From assembly GCF_000208745.1 (NCBI RefSeq), contig NC_030859.1:21520949-21584948 (forward strand): 64,000 nt of DNA. The letters are read 5' to 3'. The stretch comes from Theobroma cacao (Eukaryota > Streptophyta > Magnoliopsida > Malvales > Malvaceae). This document shows, piece after piece, positions 35,667 to 48,100 of this stretch. The number at the start of each line of letters is the position of its first letter. Within the stretch, counting starts at the first letter, position 1. The notes under the pieces were generated by a model. The model was not told the DNA's origin, searched no databases, and saw only the letters and a list, made by a program, of their open reading frames with translations. A program made the translations under genes and the position numbers.

Positions 35667-38600
35667 ATGCTAAGGTGCAGACCACCTCTATCGCTGGCGC
35701 TGAGGATGCTGTCATCATCTTCCCATACCTCTAACCCCAACCCTATATTCCATCTTCCCTGCACTTCTCGACCAACCTCTGGTCTTCCCCTCAAGGCTCG
35801 TCTCTCTAATTCTTGCAGTTCCGATCGGAGGATGACGCTGTCCAAGTGCTTCACTGGGGCCGCGGCTGACCCGATTCCCGTCTCGTCTTCGGGCAAACCC
35901 CATTGTTGCCAGAACCCCGAGGAACCCGACTCGGACTCACTCGTGGTCGTCTCTTTTTACAGGTTTGCTGACTTTCCAGACCATGCTGATTTGCGTAAAC
36001 CCTTGAAGAAACTTTGCGAGGACCTGGTACTCCTCAATTCTCTCTCTTTCATTACTTTAAAGTGATATATTCGTTTAGTATGTTTTGTAGTATAAGCTGC
36101 TTTAAACATTTGAAGGAATGCTGGTTGATAATTAGGAGGAGTTTTATGTTATTACCGTGAATTCTCAAAGCATGGGATGTTTTGATTTTTTAATAAAAAT
36201 TGATTTTTTTTCATTTTTTTTGATATCCAAGCTCATTTTATTCGTGGAGAATATAGGGTATCGACTTTTTTTTGTTAGTTTGAAAATATTCATGCTTTTT
36301 ATTGTGGGATGCAGAAAATGATGGTGATTGTTCTTGGATTTAGCTGTATGGCACTTATTTATCTGTTAGGAACATATTCTTTTATTCTTGGCATGGTAAT
36401 TCAACACCACTTGCTGCCTTGAGATTTTGTTGTGCACATTCTATGTAACTTTATTGCATTCATGTCAGTCGTACCTTACCAAGCTGATCCCATCAGCGTG
36501 TTTCAGGTGGCATCATTCTTGCCCCTGAAGGGATCAATGGTAGCATTTGTGGCACACGGGAATCGGTGGAAAGAGTCCTAGGATTCATTCAAACTGATGA
36601 CCGCTTAAAAGGGTTAAGGCAGATAGAGTCACCGGTTAGTCCTGAGCAGGAAGCTATCCATCATGGACACTCTACTAGTTCTCCTCTTGCAGCAGGTGAG
36701 GATGCACCCTTTCGGTGGGACCATGTGAGAGTGAAGTTGAAGAAAGAGGTATTTTCTTTATAAGCAAAGCAGTAAGTGGCATGCTTTTTTATAATTTAAT
36801 CTGTCACTTGTCAACTTCTTATAACAATGTTGCTCCTTTGTTCATGTTTAAGCAGATTGTTACTCTTGGAATGCCAGAAGTATCACCCATTGAAAAGGTT
36901 GGAAAGTATGTCAGCCCAAAGGATTGGAATGCTTTGATCAGTGATCCAGATACTGTGAGTAAAGAAACTTTGTTGCAGCTTTGGTCACTCCATTGTGATT
37001 TACTAATTTGCTTTTCAGGATTTCACAAATCTTTATTTGTTTTGAGTTCTCTATGTATGTACCATTCAAAGATCAAACCAGTTTCTTGAAACCCCCTTTT
37101 GTCTTCAAGCATTGCTCTTTCATGTACAGCTTGTCATTGGATGGCTTATCTGATGTGGGATATAGAGATTTGACTAGCTTTCTTATTAGTTTAAACTTTT
37201 GAGTCAACAACCTCATTTTATTCTGTTGTGGCATTGTGGAAGAGTATTAGTGGCATTTAACAGTTTTTGTTTCTCGCTTAGGTCGATCTGGTTTGACTGC
37301 AATGGAAATGGTTTAAGGTCTTTGGTGCAAAAGTTAAAATTTTTTATTGATATTTACTTTATTTCAGCAAGAAAGCAAGTGTGAAATACTAAGAAATGCA
37401 CTTTGTATGCCTGAAGTACTTTGATTTCAGATGCTTATTGTTCCAAGCTTATTAAGATTGATAACATCAAAAAGTTTTGACTCCCTACACGGTTCATGTG
37501 TGTCTTTCATGAGGGTTCTGATGTTCGCTTTCTTTTTGGTCTCAACTGCAAAATCATTTGAATTCAATATTAAGCCAATTAGCAGGTCAAGGCGTCAATT
37601 AATGACGTTCTTTGAGTTGAAAATTGGCAATAAATAATAGCGATGCGCCATGCTATCAAAACTTTTTGTTTTGATTGGTTTTGAACAAGTCGCGACATTT
37701 TAGTCAGCAAAAAAATCATTTGCTACCCCCCTACCACCACTCTGTTGACCTGTTAGAAGTGGTGGAGGGATTGCAACTGATTGTTTTAACTGATCTTGTT
37801 GCTTATTTTATATTTAGGTGGTAATTGATGTTCGCAATAATTATGAAACTAGAATTGGGATGTTCAAAGGAGCAGTGGATCCATGTACCACGGCATTTCG
37901 TGAGTTCCCACCTTGGGTGGAGGACCAGTTCCGACTTGATGGTTCAGAACTGGAGCATGCAAACATGGAGAAGAAAGGATTGGATGAAAGCATCAATAAA
38001 GATGCAGAGATTCCAAAACAAAAAATGCCAAAGCGGGTTGCAATGTATTGCACAGGAGGAATTCGATGCGAGAAAGCTTCGAGTTTTCTGCTCAACAAAG
38101 GTTTTGAGGAGGTTGCTTTTCCTTTTGAACCTACATTATATGATGTTTGGTGATCCATGGTCATGATGCTTTGTCATTGTTTCGGTAGTAAAGTTATTCT
38201 TTTTGGAGTTGTTTCTGGATGCAATTGTTTCTTGAAATAACTTGAGAGTCTATCTGTAAAATTAGAGATCTCTTCACTAATTACATTTGATTCTTAAATC
38301 AATTTTCCTTTTAAATATTTTGTTAGGTCTATCATTTGAAAGGTGGGATTTTAAAATACCTGGAGGAAGTTCCCAAAACAGAGAGTCTGTGGGAGGGGGA
38401 GTGCTTTGTGTTTGACAAGCGGGTCTCTGTTGAGCACGGTCTAGTACAAGGAAATTTCAAGCTTTGCTATGGGTGTAAGCAACCTGTTAGTGATGCTGAC
38501 ATGGAAGCACCAGAGTGGGAGTATGGGGTTTCTTGTCCCCACTGTTTCTTGTCGAAGTCCGAAGAGGAGAAAGAGAGAGCAAGAGCACGACAGAGGCAAT

Positions 38601-38704
38601 TTGAGACGTGGGGCATTATTGGTGGTCTGGATAAGGGCCGGCGACCTGCATCAAAGCCGGATAGTATAAAGAGGAACCAAACCAAGCTTTCATCTTCAGT
38701 TTAA
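35667..38704 (+). CDS. Rhodanese-domain TrhO/YceA-family protein, STR8-like
   Basis: Exons 35667-36026, 36497-36748, 36856-36954, 37818-38111 and 38327-38704 give 460 residues. The N-terminus ([19 protein letters not shown]) looks like an organellar transit peptide. Then comes the UPF0176/TrhO N-terminal domain ([12 protein letters not shown] ... [15 protein letters not shown]), a rhodanese domain with [10 protein letters not shown] and the active loop CTGGIRCEK (Cys315 and Cys321), and a C-terminal Cys-rich segment (CYGCKQPVS ... CPHC) that may bind zinc. The active-loop sequence is that of bacterial YceA/TrhO, which makes 5-hydroxyuridine at tRNA position 34 (established for bacteria). That the plant protein does this in an organelle is inference. 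From memory it corresponds to Arabidopsis STR8 (At2g40760). It is followed in the same direction by the complex III subunit gene. Confidence 0.93.
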
Positions 38705-39464
38705 GGTAGTCAGCAGATGATCAATTAGTGATGTAAGAGTCCGTTTTGACTCTGAAGGTTTTAGATAGGAATTAGTGATTGGAGATGTCCAACACAGTTT
38801 TGTACTGAGCTTGTAGACAGGAAGCTTGTTAGGTCAAAATGAGGAAATGGGACTCTGTTTCAAACTTGTTGAAGTTGGTTTTGTGTGCCATTTTGATTCA
38901 GACTCCATTAATGTATCTTGTAAGAATGTCAATTACTAACTGTGTGACCAAGACTTTCATTGGTTGCAAGTCTTGTGTCCATGGAGAGCTGCTGTGTTTG
39001 AGCTTCATGGGTAGTCATGGTACACAAACTTACAACAAAATGCCCATCTCAGTTCTAATATCCATAGCTGAGACTTCATGCCATAATTTTTACATCATAG
39101 TAGGAGGACTTAGCATGCATTTGATTAATTAAAATCAAAATTAAATAAATTAAATCGATTTTGATTAATTTGTTCTAAAATTTTATAAATATTAAAAAAA
39201 GAAAAAGAAAAAGCAAAGGGCAGGGCCGATTGCTGACATGGCAAAAGGAGACGCGCTTGAAGCGGTGGAGAGAGCTGGTGTCCACCGTTGATGAGAAACA
39301 ATCAGAGGGTGTAAAAACGATTAGAAATATAGGAGTTGAACATTCGACATTGGACATAGACGGAGAGTGAAAGAGAAAGGGATTCAAATCCAATTCGCCA
39401 TAATTAATTCTACTACCTCTTCAAGGTTAGGGTTTTTGAAAATCGGATTCGGAGGTATTAAGGA
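38705..39464. other. Spacer between STR8-like gene and complex III subunit gene
   Basis: Holds the 3' UTR of the rhodanese gene and the promoter of the next gene. A telo-box in reverse orientation, TTAGGGTTT, lies at 39427-39435, 30 bp before the next ATG; telo-boxes are typical of plant translation and mitochondrial housekeeping genes. Confidence 0.55.
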
Positions 39465-40967
39465 ATGGCAGGAGAAGGTGCTATGTTCAAGTTCCTGAGG
39501 CCTAGGCTCCGTCCTCAGCCCGGGGACATCCAGGCCGCCGCTTTGTGGGGCGTCGCCGCCACCACCACTGGTCTTTGGCTGATCCAGGTTTCTTTCTTTC
39601 TTCCTTTTGAATAACTGTTGCTGTATTATCATTAGATCAACAGGAAAAGTTTACCTTTGATTGTTTATCGAGGGATTTTGCCCAAATTTTTCTTTGGGGA
39701 TCTGTCTTTGTGTATATCTTTGGGACAGATCTTTGCATCTAATTTAAAGCTATGAATACTGATTTGATTAAACGGTTGATGCTTGCTTCGGTGTCCCTCA
39801 AGAACCCATTCACTCTGTAATACTAGTATCATTTTGAATGTAGGATTCAAAGCATTGATTTTTTATTATCTAGTTGGAAAACATGGCTTTTCAACTATCA
39901 TGTTCACTTCTGTTTTTGCTTAATCACACACCCATGAGATTTGGCTATGCAGTTACTTCTTAAGAAGAAAAATGATACTTTCTGCTGGAACTTAGGGGTG
40001 TTTGGTCCGGGTCAAAAGATGGTCTTTTTATGTAGGATAGCATCTGCTCGATAATTAGAAGATCACCTTGTATTTATGGAATATTGGAAACTTCCTTTCC
40101 CCCTTTAGACAGTTATAGAGGAAACATAAAGCAGATAGGAGTTGTGAATTGGGCACATATGCCTTGACGGTGAGGGTTTCAATTTGGATATGGTTTTGTT
40201 AGGGGTATAATATGATTGAACAGAGCATTGCTTCAAAGCACTCTTGGATACAAATTCTCTTTTTTGACCATGTTCGGATGCAGAACGGTTACTATCATCG
40301 TCCACTTTTCCCATTAAACTTTTTGATCCTTAGCTGGTGCTCTGTTATGTTTCTTTTAGTTTTGCATTGACTTCTGCACACTTATGGCACCCTTTTGTCT
40401 GAATCCTCCTTGTCTCACCAAAACCATCATCTATCTCATCTTGGTTCCAATCAGACGTTAATCTGTTGGTTTAACATGTTTAAAACTAGTGGCAACATTA
40501 TGTGAAGAGCTTCCCCTCTATGAGCCTTGTAAAGATCTAATCTACAATTACTCGAAGGTTATATATGACTGGCTAATTTTGTTAACCTTTGTTTTGTAAA
40601 GGTTGTGAGGTTGAGCTTGATTTGTGCATGCAGTCAACTAAGTGAAACTCATTGAGAAGAGATATGACCATCTTTTCTTCCCTAAGCTTGGTTTGATTCA
40701 TTATTAAATGGATGCTTATTGTTATGCTTATTTTGTTGATGAAATTTTGAATTTCTGTCTTTCCATGTTTGACTTTTCTTATTTTGAACTGCCTCTTTAT
40801 TTTCACCTAAATTTTGCAAAGTGTGCCTGTATAGTCAACCTGTCATTAGAGGTTACAGTAGTTTATGAGTTTTTGAATGATTAGCTAACGATCGAAAATT
40901 CTCTTTCTTTTGCCAGCCTTTTGATTGGTTGAAGAGGACCTTTTTGGAGAAACCAGAGTCTAAGTAG
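39465..40967 (+). CDS. Mitochondrial cytochrome b-c1 complex small subunit (6.7 kDa, QCR10-like)
   Basis: Exons 39465-39587 and 40917-40967 encode only 57 residues: MAGEGAMFKFLRPRLRPQPG, a hydrophobic membrane segment (AAALWGVAATTTGLWLIQ) and a short tail PFDWLKRTFLEKPESK. This matches from memory the plant ubiquinol-cytochrome c reductase 6.7 kDa subunit (At2g40765 in Arabidopsis). It is a single-span inner-membrane subunit of respiratory complex III. The 1.3 kb intron is large compared with the coding sequence, and the gene is easily missed by length filters. A telo-box sits in the presumed leader. Confidence 0.88.
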
Positions 40968-41951
40968 AAGCGAATGGGATGTCACAACTCATTGTGATTT
41001 TGTTTATCAGATTGCTGATGAGGGAATCAACATTTGAATAATAATGTAGTTGTAATTTTCTGATTGATATTAGTTTTGTGATGAGAATGAGTCCACCTTG
41101 GCATTACTTCTTTGGAACTTTGAAAGAAACATAATCTTTTTCAGTTTGGGAGTTGATTCCTGTGTTTCAGGAATTGTTGGTTGAGATTCTGCCTGGGAAA
41201 TGAAAATAAATCAAAAGAGAAATGGCATTGGATATGAATGATTGAACATGATCAAATTCAGACTTACACCTTAGCATTTCATGATCCTTCTATGCTTTTG
41301 TGCAGTATTTCTGTTGGAACAATTCATGCTTTCCATGTTGTAATCAAGAATTAACCATTCATTTTGCATGAAAAGAGTGAATTATGAATATTCCATGATA
41401 CCCTCCAATATTAAGTTGTTAAATTTTATCTCATATTTTTAAATTTCGTAAGCGAATTTAATTAAATAAATATTGTAAACTCATTTATAATACATGATGT
41501 AATTGAATAAAAATAAATATTTAATTAAATACATATGACAATCTTATTAATTCGTTTTTATCATACATTCATCTCATTAATTTCCATGACGATAAAGATA
41601 ATAATTTATTTTTTTATATAATTTATAAATAATCTCAAACTAATAATTTTATGAATTCGTTTGGATAAAGATCAAGATAATAATTTATAAATAATCTAAA
41701 ATTTAAGGAAAAAAATTATTAATTGAAAACAAAAACAATCCCTTAATCCACGTGTCGCTTTGGGAAAACAGTTGTAAGATATTTAGAGCTGTCAGATCAG
41801 AGTCCTGACTCCAGTTAACTTCAATAGCTAGGCAAACTCGCTCGACCTCTGTTTTCACTTTCTCTCAACATCCCCTGTTTTACTACTGTAAATTGCAGTT
41901 GATTTTTTTTTTTTGAAGTTATTTTGTTTAGTAAAGGAAAAAGAAAAAGGA
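40968..41951. other. Spacer with AT-rich core and a G-box before TFIIS
   Basis: Bases 41380-41730 are very AT-rich, with the phrase ATAATTTATAAATAATCT repeated near 41610 and 41682. A G-box/ABRE-like CACGTG at 41749-41754 (within CCACGTGTCG) lies about 200 bp before the TFIIS ATG. Confidence 0.5.
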
Positions 41952-43273
41952 ATGGAGAAGGTGAAGGTGAAGGAGAAAGAGGTGGTGGAATTGTTTGAAG
42001 CAGCCAAGAAAGCTGCAGACAGGGCGGCGGCTCTTGATGGCGGAGCCTCCGAGGAAAGCCGGTGCATTGATGCTCTCTCTCAACTCAAGGACTTTCCCAT
42101 CACTTATCAACTACTTGTCTCCACTCAGGTACTCTGTTTTTTTTTTTTTTGACATTTGCTCTCTGTCAGTTGGTCCCTTTTCTATAAATAATTTTTCTTG
42201 CAAAAAAAAAAAAAAGAAATTTTCATCCTTCTGTTGAATGTAAGTATGGGTTTATGTTCTTTTCTTTAATTTGTTGTTCTGCTTGGATTTCTGATTTTGC
42301 TCTGTTTTTCCCGGGAAACAAACAGTATTTTCTTTTCTTTTAAGAGAATAAATGCATTATCTTTATTATTATAATTTTACATTCTAAGATGGGGTTTGTC
42401 ATTCAGGTTGGTAAACAACTTCGGTGTCTGACAAAACATCCTAGGAAGAAAATCCAGGCTTTTGCTTGTGACTTGCTGCAGATATGGAAAAACCTGGTTA
42501 TCGAGAAGAAGAACAGTGATAACAACAATGGAAAATTGGGAAGCAAAAGCTCTGTTAGAGCGGAGCCGGCAACTGCAAAGCTTGCCTATGCTAAGAAGGT
42601 GCAAAAGACACAGACGAATGGCACAGCAAACCCTGAGAGAGTTGCTGAAGAAACAAATTCTGTGGAGAATAAGGTTGAAAACATAATCAAAGAAGAAAGG
42701 CAAGCTTCTTCTGATGCGAAAGCTCCTCCAGAGCTGTCTTCTATGGTGAAATGTAATGATGAATTGAGGGACAAAGTAAGAGAACAAATTTATGAGAGCT
42801 TGTGTAAGGTCGTAAGTGAGGCTGGTGATGACTTCCTAGATGAAGTAAATGCCTGTGATCCAATAAGAGTGGCTGTTTCTGTGGAGTCTGCCATGTTTGA
42901 GAGCTGGGGCAAATCTAATAGTGCTAAGAAGATTCGATACAGGTCTACCTTGTTTAACATGAAGGATCAAAACAACCCAGATTTCCGGAGAAAAATCCTG
43001 CTTGGACAAGTCAAGCCGGAGAAGATTGTCACCATGACAACAGAAGAAATGGCAAGTGACAGGAGGAAACTTGAGAACCAACAACTCAAAGACAAAGCTA
43101 TATTTAACTGTCAGCGTATGGATGCTCTAACAGCCACAACCGATCAATTCAAGTGCGGTCGATGTGGAAGTCGGAAGACAACCTACTGTCAGATGCAGAC
43201 TCGGAGTGCTGATGAACCCATGACAACATATGTAACATGTACAAATTGCAATAACCGTTGGAAGTTTTGCTAA
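41952..43273 (+). CDS. TFIIS: Transcription elongation factor TFIIS
   Basis: Exons 41952-42128 and 42407-43273 give 347 residues. The N-terminal helical LW domain (ending VGKQLRCLTKHPRKKIQ, then LLQIWKNLV) is followed by a charged, Ser/Thr/Asn-rich linker, the central RNA-polymerase-binding domain (DKVREQIYESLCKVV ... RRKILLGQVKPEKIVTM) and the C-terminal zinc ribbon with Cys309, Cys312, Cys337 and Cys340. The ribbon carries the acidic hairpin RSADE (Asp328, Glu329), which stimulates transcript cleavage by stalled RNA polymerase II. The protein works in the nucleus to rescue backtracked polymerase. Domain order and length are normal for plants (the Arabidopsis gene, TFIIS, is At2g38560 from memory). 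Its 3' end converges on the unknown 160-residue gene. Confidence 0.97.
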
Positions 43274-43927
43274 TGGTTCTTATGTTGCTCCATCTTCATT
43301 TTTTCTTTCCTGAGAACCATGTAGGAATGGTCATTAGGCTGCCAGCAACTGTTGTGTTTTCAGCATTTGCTGCAGTTTGCATGCTTAAGTTTAGGATAGG
43401 AGCTGTAATTAGTAGTATTAGGAGCTGTTAGTTATGAATTTTTTACTAGTTAGGAGTGGATTGTAAATTCTAACTTTTCTTTGGCTCTCTTCTCGTTTAG
43501 CTTTGTCAAAATTGTGACATTGTCAACATTTATTGAGCAACTTGTTGGATGAATGTGACAGAGCAGCTGAACCTGCTAGCCATTGTGTGGTAGTGCCGCA
43601 GTTTGCCAAAGTTGTAGATTGTGAGAACTTACATCCAGAATTCCAACTGTCTGTAAATCCTGCTTGTGGTTTCTGAGCAAAGTAATTCATGCAAAATCTA
43701 AAATGGAATTTGATTTTTCATAGAATTTCTAGAGCAAATAATAGCATCCCACATGGCATGGTCATCTTTACTTATTCTTAGTGGACAAGTATAGTTGCCA
43801 GCTAACTGGAAACCTGCCAGTGAAATATAAGAAATCCTATTGTTTTTGACTTGAAAAGAAGAATTGCAGAGAAACAATTGGCCTGATAAGTTATATTTTC
43901 AGTAGCTGAATCATTACTTGACAAAAG
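43274..43927. other. Convergent 3' region between TFIIS and the unknown gene
   Basis: Contains both 3' UTRs. Direct repetition of TAGGAGCTGT-like words near 43397-43430; otherwise nothing recognised. Confidence 0.45.
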
Positions 43928-44410
43928 TCAAGGTTGTTGTAGAGACTCAGAAGGTTTGCTGCGTGCCTTGAGAGCCTGAAAAACTCTGGAACTCTTATCA
44001 AAGATCTGGGCTCTTCTGTTGTAGTCAGTAGGCTCTTTCCCTTGGTCTTCCCCCATGATTGCTTCTGTTTCCAAGCACTCTAACAGCTCCACCACTCCTT
44101 TCCTTTCCTTGCACCTTTCTCCCAGTTTTCCCACTCTCATCCACTCTTCTTCTTCAGGTTTCATCTCAGCTTCCAGTTCTCTTTCGAATTCAGCCAATAA
44201 GCCTGAATCAGAATCCACGCACCCAAGTCCTAATCCACGACCAAACCGCTGCTTTAACCTCAAACCATGACTTCCCAAACCCCTAGATGGCATCCTCAAC
44301 CGACTGGAACGACCCTCGAATGATTTTGGAAACTGCTTGATGGTCTTGTTAATGGGTGGAGATGAACCAGTACCCAGAGTGCTTGTCTGACAAAGAGCGG
44401 TTGTTTCCAT
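43928..44410 (-). CDS. Unknown 160-residue single-exon protein
   Basis: An uninterrupted frame from ATG 44410 to TGA 43928-43930. I do not recognise the family. The N-terminal third is basic and rich in Ser, Gly and Arg (FEGRSSRLRMPSRGLGSHG, then RFGRGLGLG), which could be a plastid targeting region; the middle is acidic (LLAEFERELEAEMKPEEEEW) and the end is basic with a helix-like FDKSSRVFQALKARSK. Support for a real gene: codon usage and composition like coding DNA, a TATA box (TATATAAA on this strand, 44500-44507) 90 bp upstream, an ACGTGG motif near 44533-44538, and a position between two well-defined genes. No domain, membrane segment or motif can be named. It could also be a stress- or light-responsive plastid protein; this is a guess from the promoter. 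Confidence 0.72.
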   Translation of the reverse strand: METTALCQTSTLGTGSSPPINKTIKQFPKSFEGRSSRLRMPSRGLGSHGLRLKQRFGRGLGLGCVDSDSGLLAEFERELEAEMKPEEEEWMRVGKLGERCKERKGVVELLECLETEAIMGEDQGKEPTDYNRRAQIFDKSSRVFQALKARSKPSESLQQP

Positions 44411-44499
44411 GTTGACTCGCCAACGCTGAAGGAGTAGTTTGTTCTGAACTTGATCTGTGGTTCTAATGAACTTGTCTGATTCGAGCCTTATGGGGTCGT

Positions 44500-44538
44500 T
44501 TTATATAGAGTTCGGAAGCCGATGCAACCGCTCCACGT
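44500..44538 (-). promoter_or_regulatory. TATA box and ACGT element of the unknown gene
   Basis: On the minus strand TATATAAA at 44500-44507 lies 90 bp before the ATG at 44410, and TACGTGGAG (core ACGTGG, 44533-44538) lies about 30 bp further upstream. Such ACGT elements are bound by bZIP/bHLH factors. Confidence 0.6.
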
Positions 44539-44539
44539 A

Positions 44540-45128
44540 GCACAATGCGGTTTCAAGATGCACACGAAACATGCACAGAAACAGCGTGTCAAGACTTGGG
44601 TTGGTCCTCAATTCCTAGCAGAAAGGCACACGCTTCAAAGATCGAAGTGAACGCCCTTGTCAGCACTCAACAGGCCATGCCCTTGTCACTGGTTTGGTGC
44701 TCACATTGTCCAAGACGTAACATTTATGTCTCAAGGCCAACAGTGTGGTCCTTACATGGAGAGAAGATGAATTTGCCAAGGAACTGTCTGGGTTTTCCAT
44801 GTTTGATACCAGAAGCTACATTTTGACAATCCCATCTCACTCTGTAGTACAGTTTATTTATGATAATTTTTAGCTCTGTTTGTAAAGCATCAAAATAGTT
44901 TATTTATGAATAAATTGACCTGCATTTGCATAGCTTATTAAATTAGTTATATACATAACACTCTGAATCCAATTAGTCTCTGCAATTGAAAGCTCAAAGC
45001 GCTAATGGGAGAAGACCAAATATGAACCTTAATTCAAAAGCCTAAAAATGAATTTCTACTACTATTTTAACTACCTGATGGAACTGGTCATTGCTCTAAA
45101 GAAGTTTCAAGCTCAATCAGAAAGAACA
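44540..45128. other. Spacer between the unknown gene and the SHPRH-like gene
   Basis: Holds the promoter of the unknown gene and the 3' UTR of the helicase gene. The 93-residue open frame at 44545-44826 (+) overlaps the promoter and has no family resemblance. Confidence 0.45.
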
Positions 45129-48100
45129 TCATGCAGTTAGGTTTCCTCTGAGTCTCCTCTCAGCTGCTATAGCAGCAGCCACGGAAGGAGGCAAGTTTCT
45201 CAGACTTTCACTTTCAGTCGGCTTTTCATCAATTTTGGGCGCTGCTGCAAAGAGGGATTCCACATCTTTGAGTGTCAGAACAGGCTGGTCTTGATTCCTG
45301 GTGTTCCCAACAAAGCCACTAGAGTTCCTGCTTCTGTTTAGTTTATATATGCTCTCTTCCACTGTGTTTTTAACCTAATATCAAAAAGATAAAAATCACA
45401 TAAGGCCAGAAAACCATGCATGTAGAAGCCAATGATCTGAATTTAAAAATGAAAATGAAATGAAGCAAATGTGTTAGGATCTTAGATTATCATGTTCGGT
45501 TATGTTGAACTCTAAGATATAAATCATTGAATGCCATTGTTCAACATTAAACTAGGGAGAGTATTGAAAGCCTCCTTAGGTTTCATGAGAAAGAATGACT
45601 GATAATCTGAAATTGGGTGCTTGTCCAATGAGCTTCTTAAACAAAAGCCTCTTCAGAATTTTAGAGGATGAACAAGGATAAAACATGGAGTTTATAGTTT
45701 TTTTTTTTTTTTGAAACATAACATGGAGTTTATAGTTACACACATATGCACTCACACACAACATTTATAAATAACTGAGAAATGAAGGAATTAAAATGAA
45801 CCAAACACTCACTGTTGAACCTACATAGTAGTTTCTAAAAATTGACCCAGAGCAACTAATGATAACAACGTATGAAAAATTAACGGTAAAATATAATGGG
45901 ATCAGCATACAAGAAAAGTGAACTTATGCCTGCCTGAAACACTAAACAACTTCAGATGTGCCCCTCATATTTCATCTGAATAAACCTATTTGGCACTAAT
46001 CTGGTAAATCTCATGGAGTATGATTTTTATTATCATATAAATTTCACTAGTCAATTGTTGGGCGGAGAGATACAGCAAGAAATCCTAAATGCAAATTTAA
46101 AACATTTCTATATGCACTCTCAAAGGTACTTGCAACATGGAGACGAAATCATACACTCAACAAAATCCATACGCACATACACACAAAGGCAGCAACATGC
46201 ACTCACTGCAGTCATATAATACTCAATAGATAGGTAAATACACATACTATAAAACGATGAACAAGCGTCCTATTCTCCTGCCCAATTCGATGTACCCTGC
46301 TGATTGCTTGTGCTTCTACTGCAGGATTGAGTAGTGGTTCCACAAGAATAACATGCTGTGCCTCCAAAAGATTTAGGCCATTTGCTCCATGTTGGATCAA
46401 AATCAATAAAACTTGAACAAATTTGGGTTCTGGCTTCTTCTTATGTATCTTCTGGATTCCTTTTTCACCAATTGTCTGTCCTCTAAATTCGCTGATGGCA
46501 ACATGTGATTTCCTGTAATTGCAAATCTTAATAACTCAATCAATCTGATAACTGAGTTCTTTTTCCAGATAATGACAGCGCCTTACAATATTTAACTAAT
46601 AATCTAATTAGGCTACAGTTTGAAAGCAGAAACTAAAGGATCTAAACAGCCACTGCAGAAGAGCCAAGCTTTTCACCTCTTGTACTAGGGTGGCACACCT
46701 TTCAAGGCATTTTCATAACTCTTCAGGTAATCAATCAGCAATGATATAGTAAAATAGCAAGCTGATAAACAGATTCTCTTACCTTCCCCCTTTTGTTCGG
46801 ATGTAGGTAATGTCATTAGCAGTGAATGCATGTTCTAACACATCGAGAACATCATTCCAACTAGAGAAAACCAGAACTTTAGCTTTTGGGTCAGCAGACT
46901 TAATCCACAATATCCTTCTTGTAACAGCTTCAATCTGTACAATCATCAACAACAAGTTTACCACAACGGTCATCTAGATGTCCTGATAAAAATAGCTGGT
47001 AGATTTCTCATTTTCACTGCAAGTTTTTCTACCATGAAAGAAGTTGTGCAATCTCAAAAAGAAAAAGAATACTAGGAAATGTACCTTTGTTCCATAGGAA
47101 CCTTGAACGGTCAAAGATTCTTCACCATTGTCGCCACCTTGAATTGTGTGAAGGATGGCAGAGTTAGGTGATTTAATTTGTCTATCATCTGCTAAAGCAA
47201 TATTTCCAACATCTGTGTGCTGTCTACATATTGGGCACATTACCCACTTATTTTGAGATTTATTCCAATAACGTGATCTTTGCTCAGTCATTACAAATAA
47301 ACCTGTAAAAGTGAAGCATGAGGTGCAAACGGATAAAATGAAAAGTTCAAAGCAAATAAAATAGTCAATATGATAAATCAATAGGATATAATAATGGAAA
47401 CATGACAGGTCACCCTAAAATGGTGACAAACTGCAAATAAAATTAAAAAAAAATAAAAGAACGGATATTGACAATTGATGAGACACCATTTGTCAATTCA
47501 AGTGATTTCACAGACAAGGCGTGGATATTGACAGGTGTGCCAAATGACATTATGTTCGAAGTAAGGCTTTTGGAAGATCTTTTACAAGACTATGGACAGT
47601 GAATATTATATCTTAAAAGAACCTTATTATTTTTGGGAGGATTTTACCAAGTTATCCAGTCAACTGAGAATGCAGTTCACCACATAAGCTGAGGAAAGAA
47701 GGGCTACTAGTTCAACAGTTCACCATGTATACTAATGGCAGAAAATTACTAACAGTGACTGACCGTGGTGCAGAATTTTCCTTGACTAGCATGTATCAGT
47801 AGTATGTAGTTTATGAAACATTGTTACATTAATTTTCATTGCAAGGCTAATATCCTTAACACCAACATTTTTTTTTAGTGCAGATGGCTTTTATGGCAGG
47901 TCAGAAATCAGGACATGGAGATAGGGATGATCCAAAACTTACATTTACAGCAAGTAATGTGTCCACATTGAAATACCATCTTTTGATTGCTTAGCCTTTC
48001 TTGACAAACAGGGCAAGCTTCCCCATCAGCTTTAGGTAGACATGTACTTTTCTGTTCTATGGAAGTTGACATGGTAGTCATATCTTGAGTTAAAGCTGAA

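Noticed and set aside
39375..39400. GGGATTCAAATCC resembling a tRNA T-arm
   Set aside because: No matching acceptor stem, anticodon arm or A-box at the required distances.
44545..44826. 93-codon plus-strand frame
   Set aside because: It overlaps the promoter of the minus-strand unknown gene and has no resemblance to a known family.
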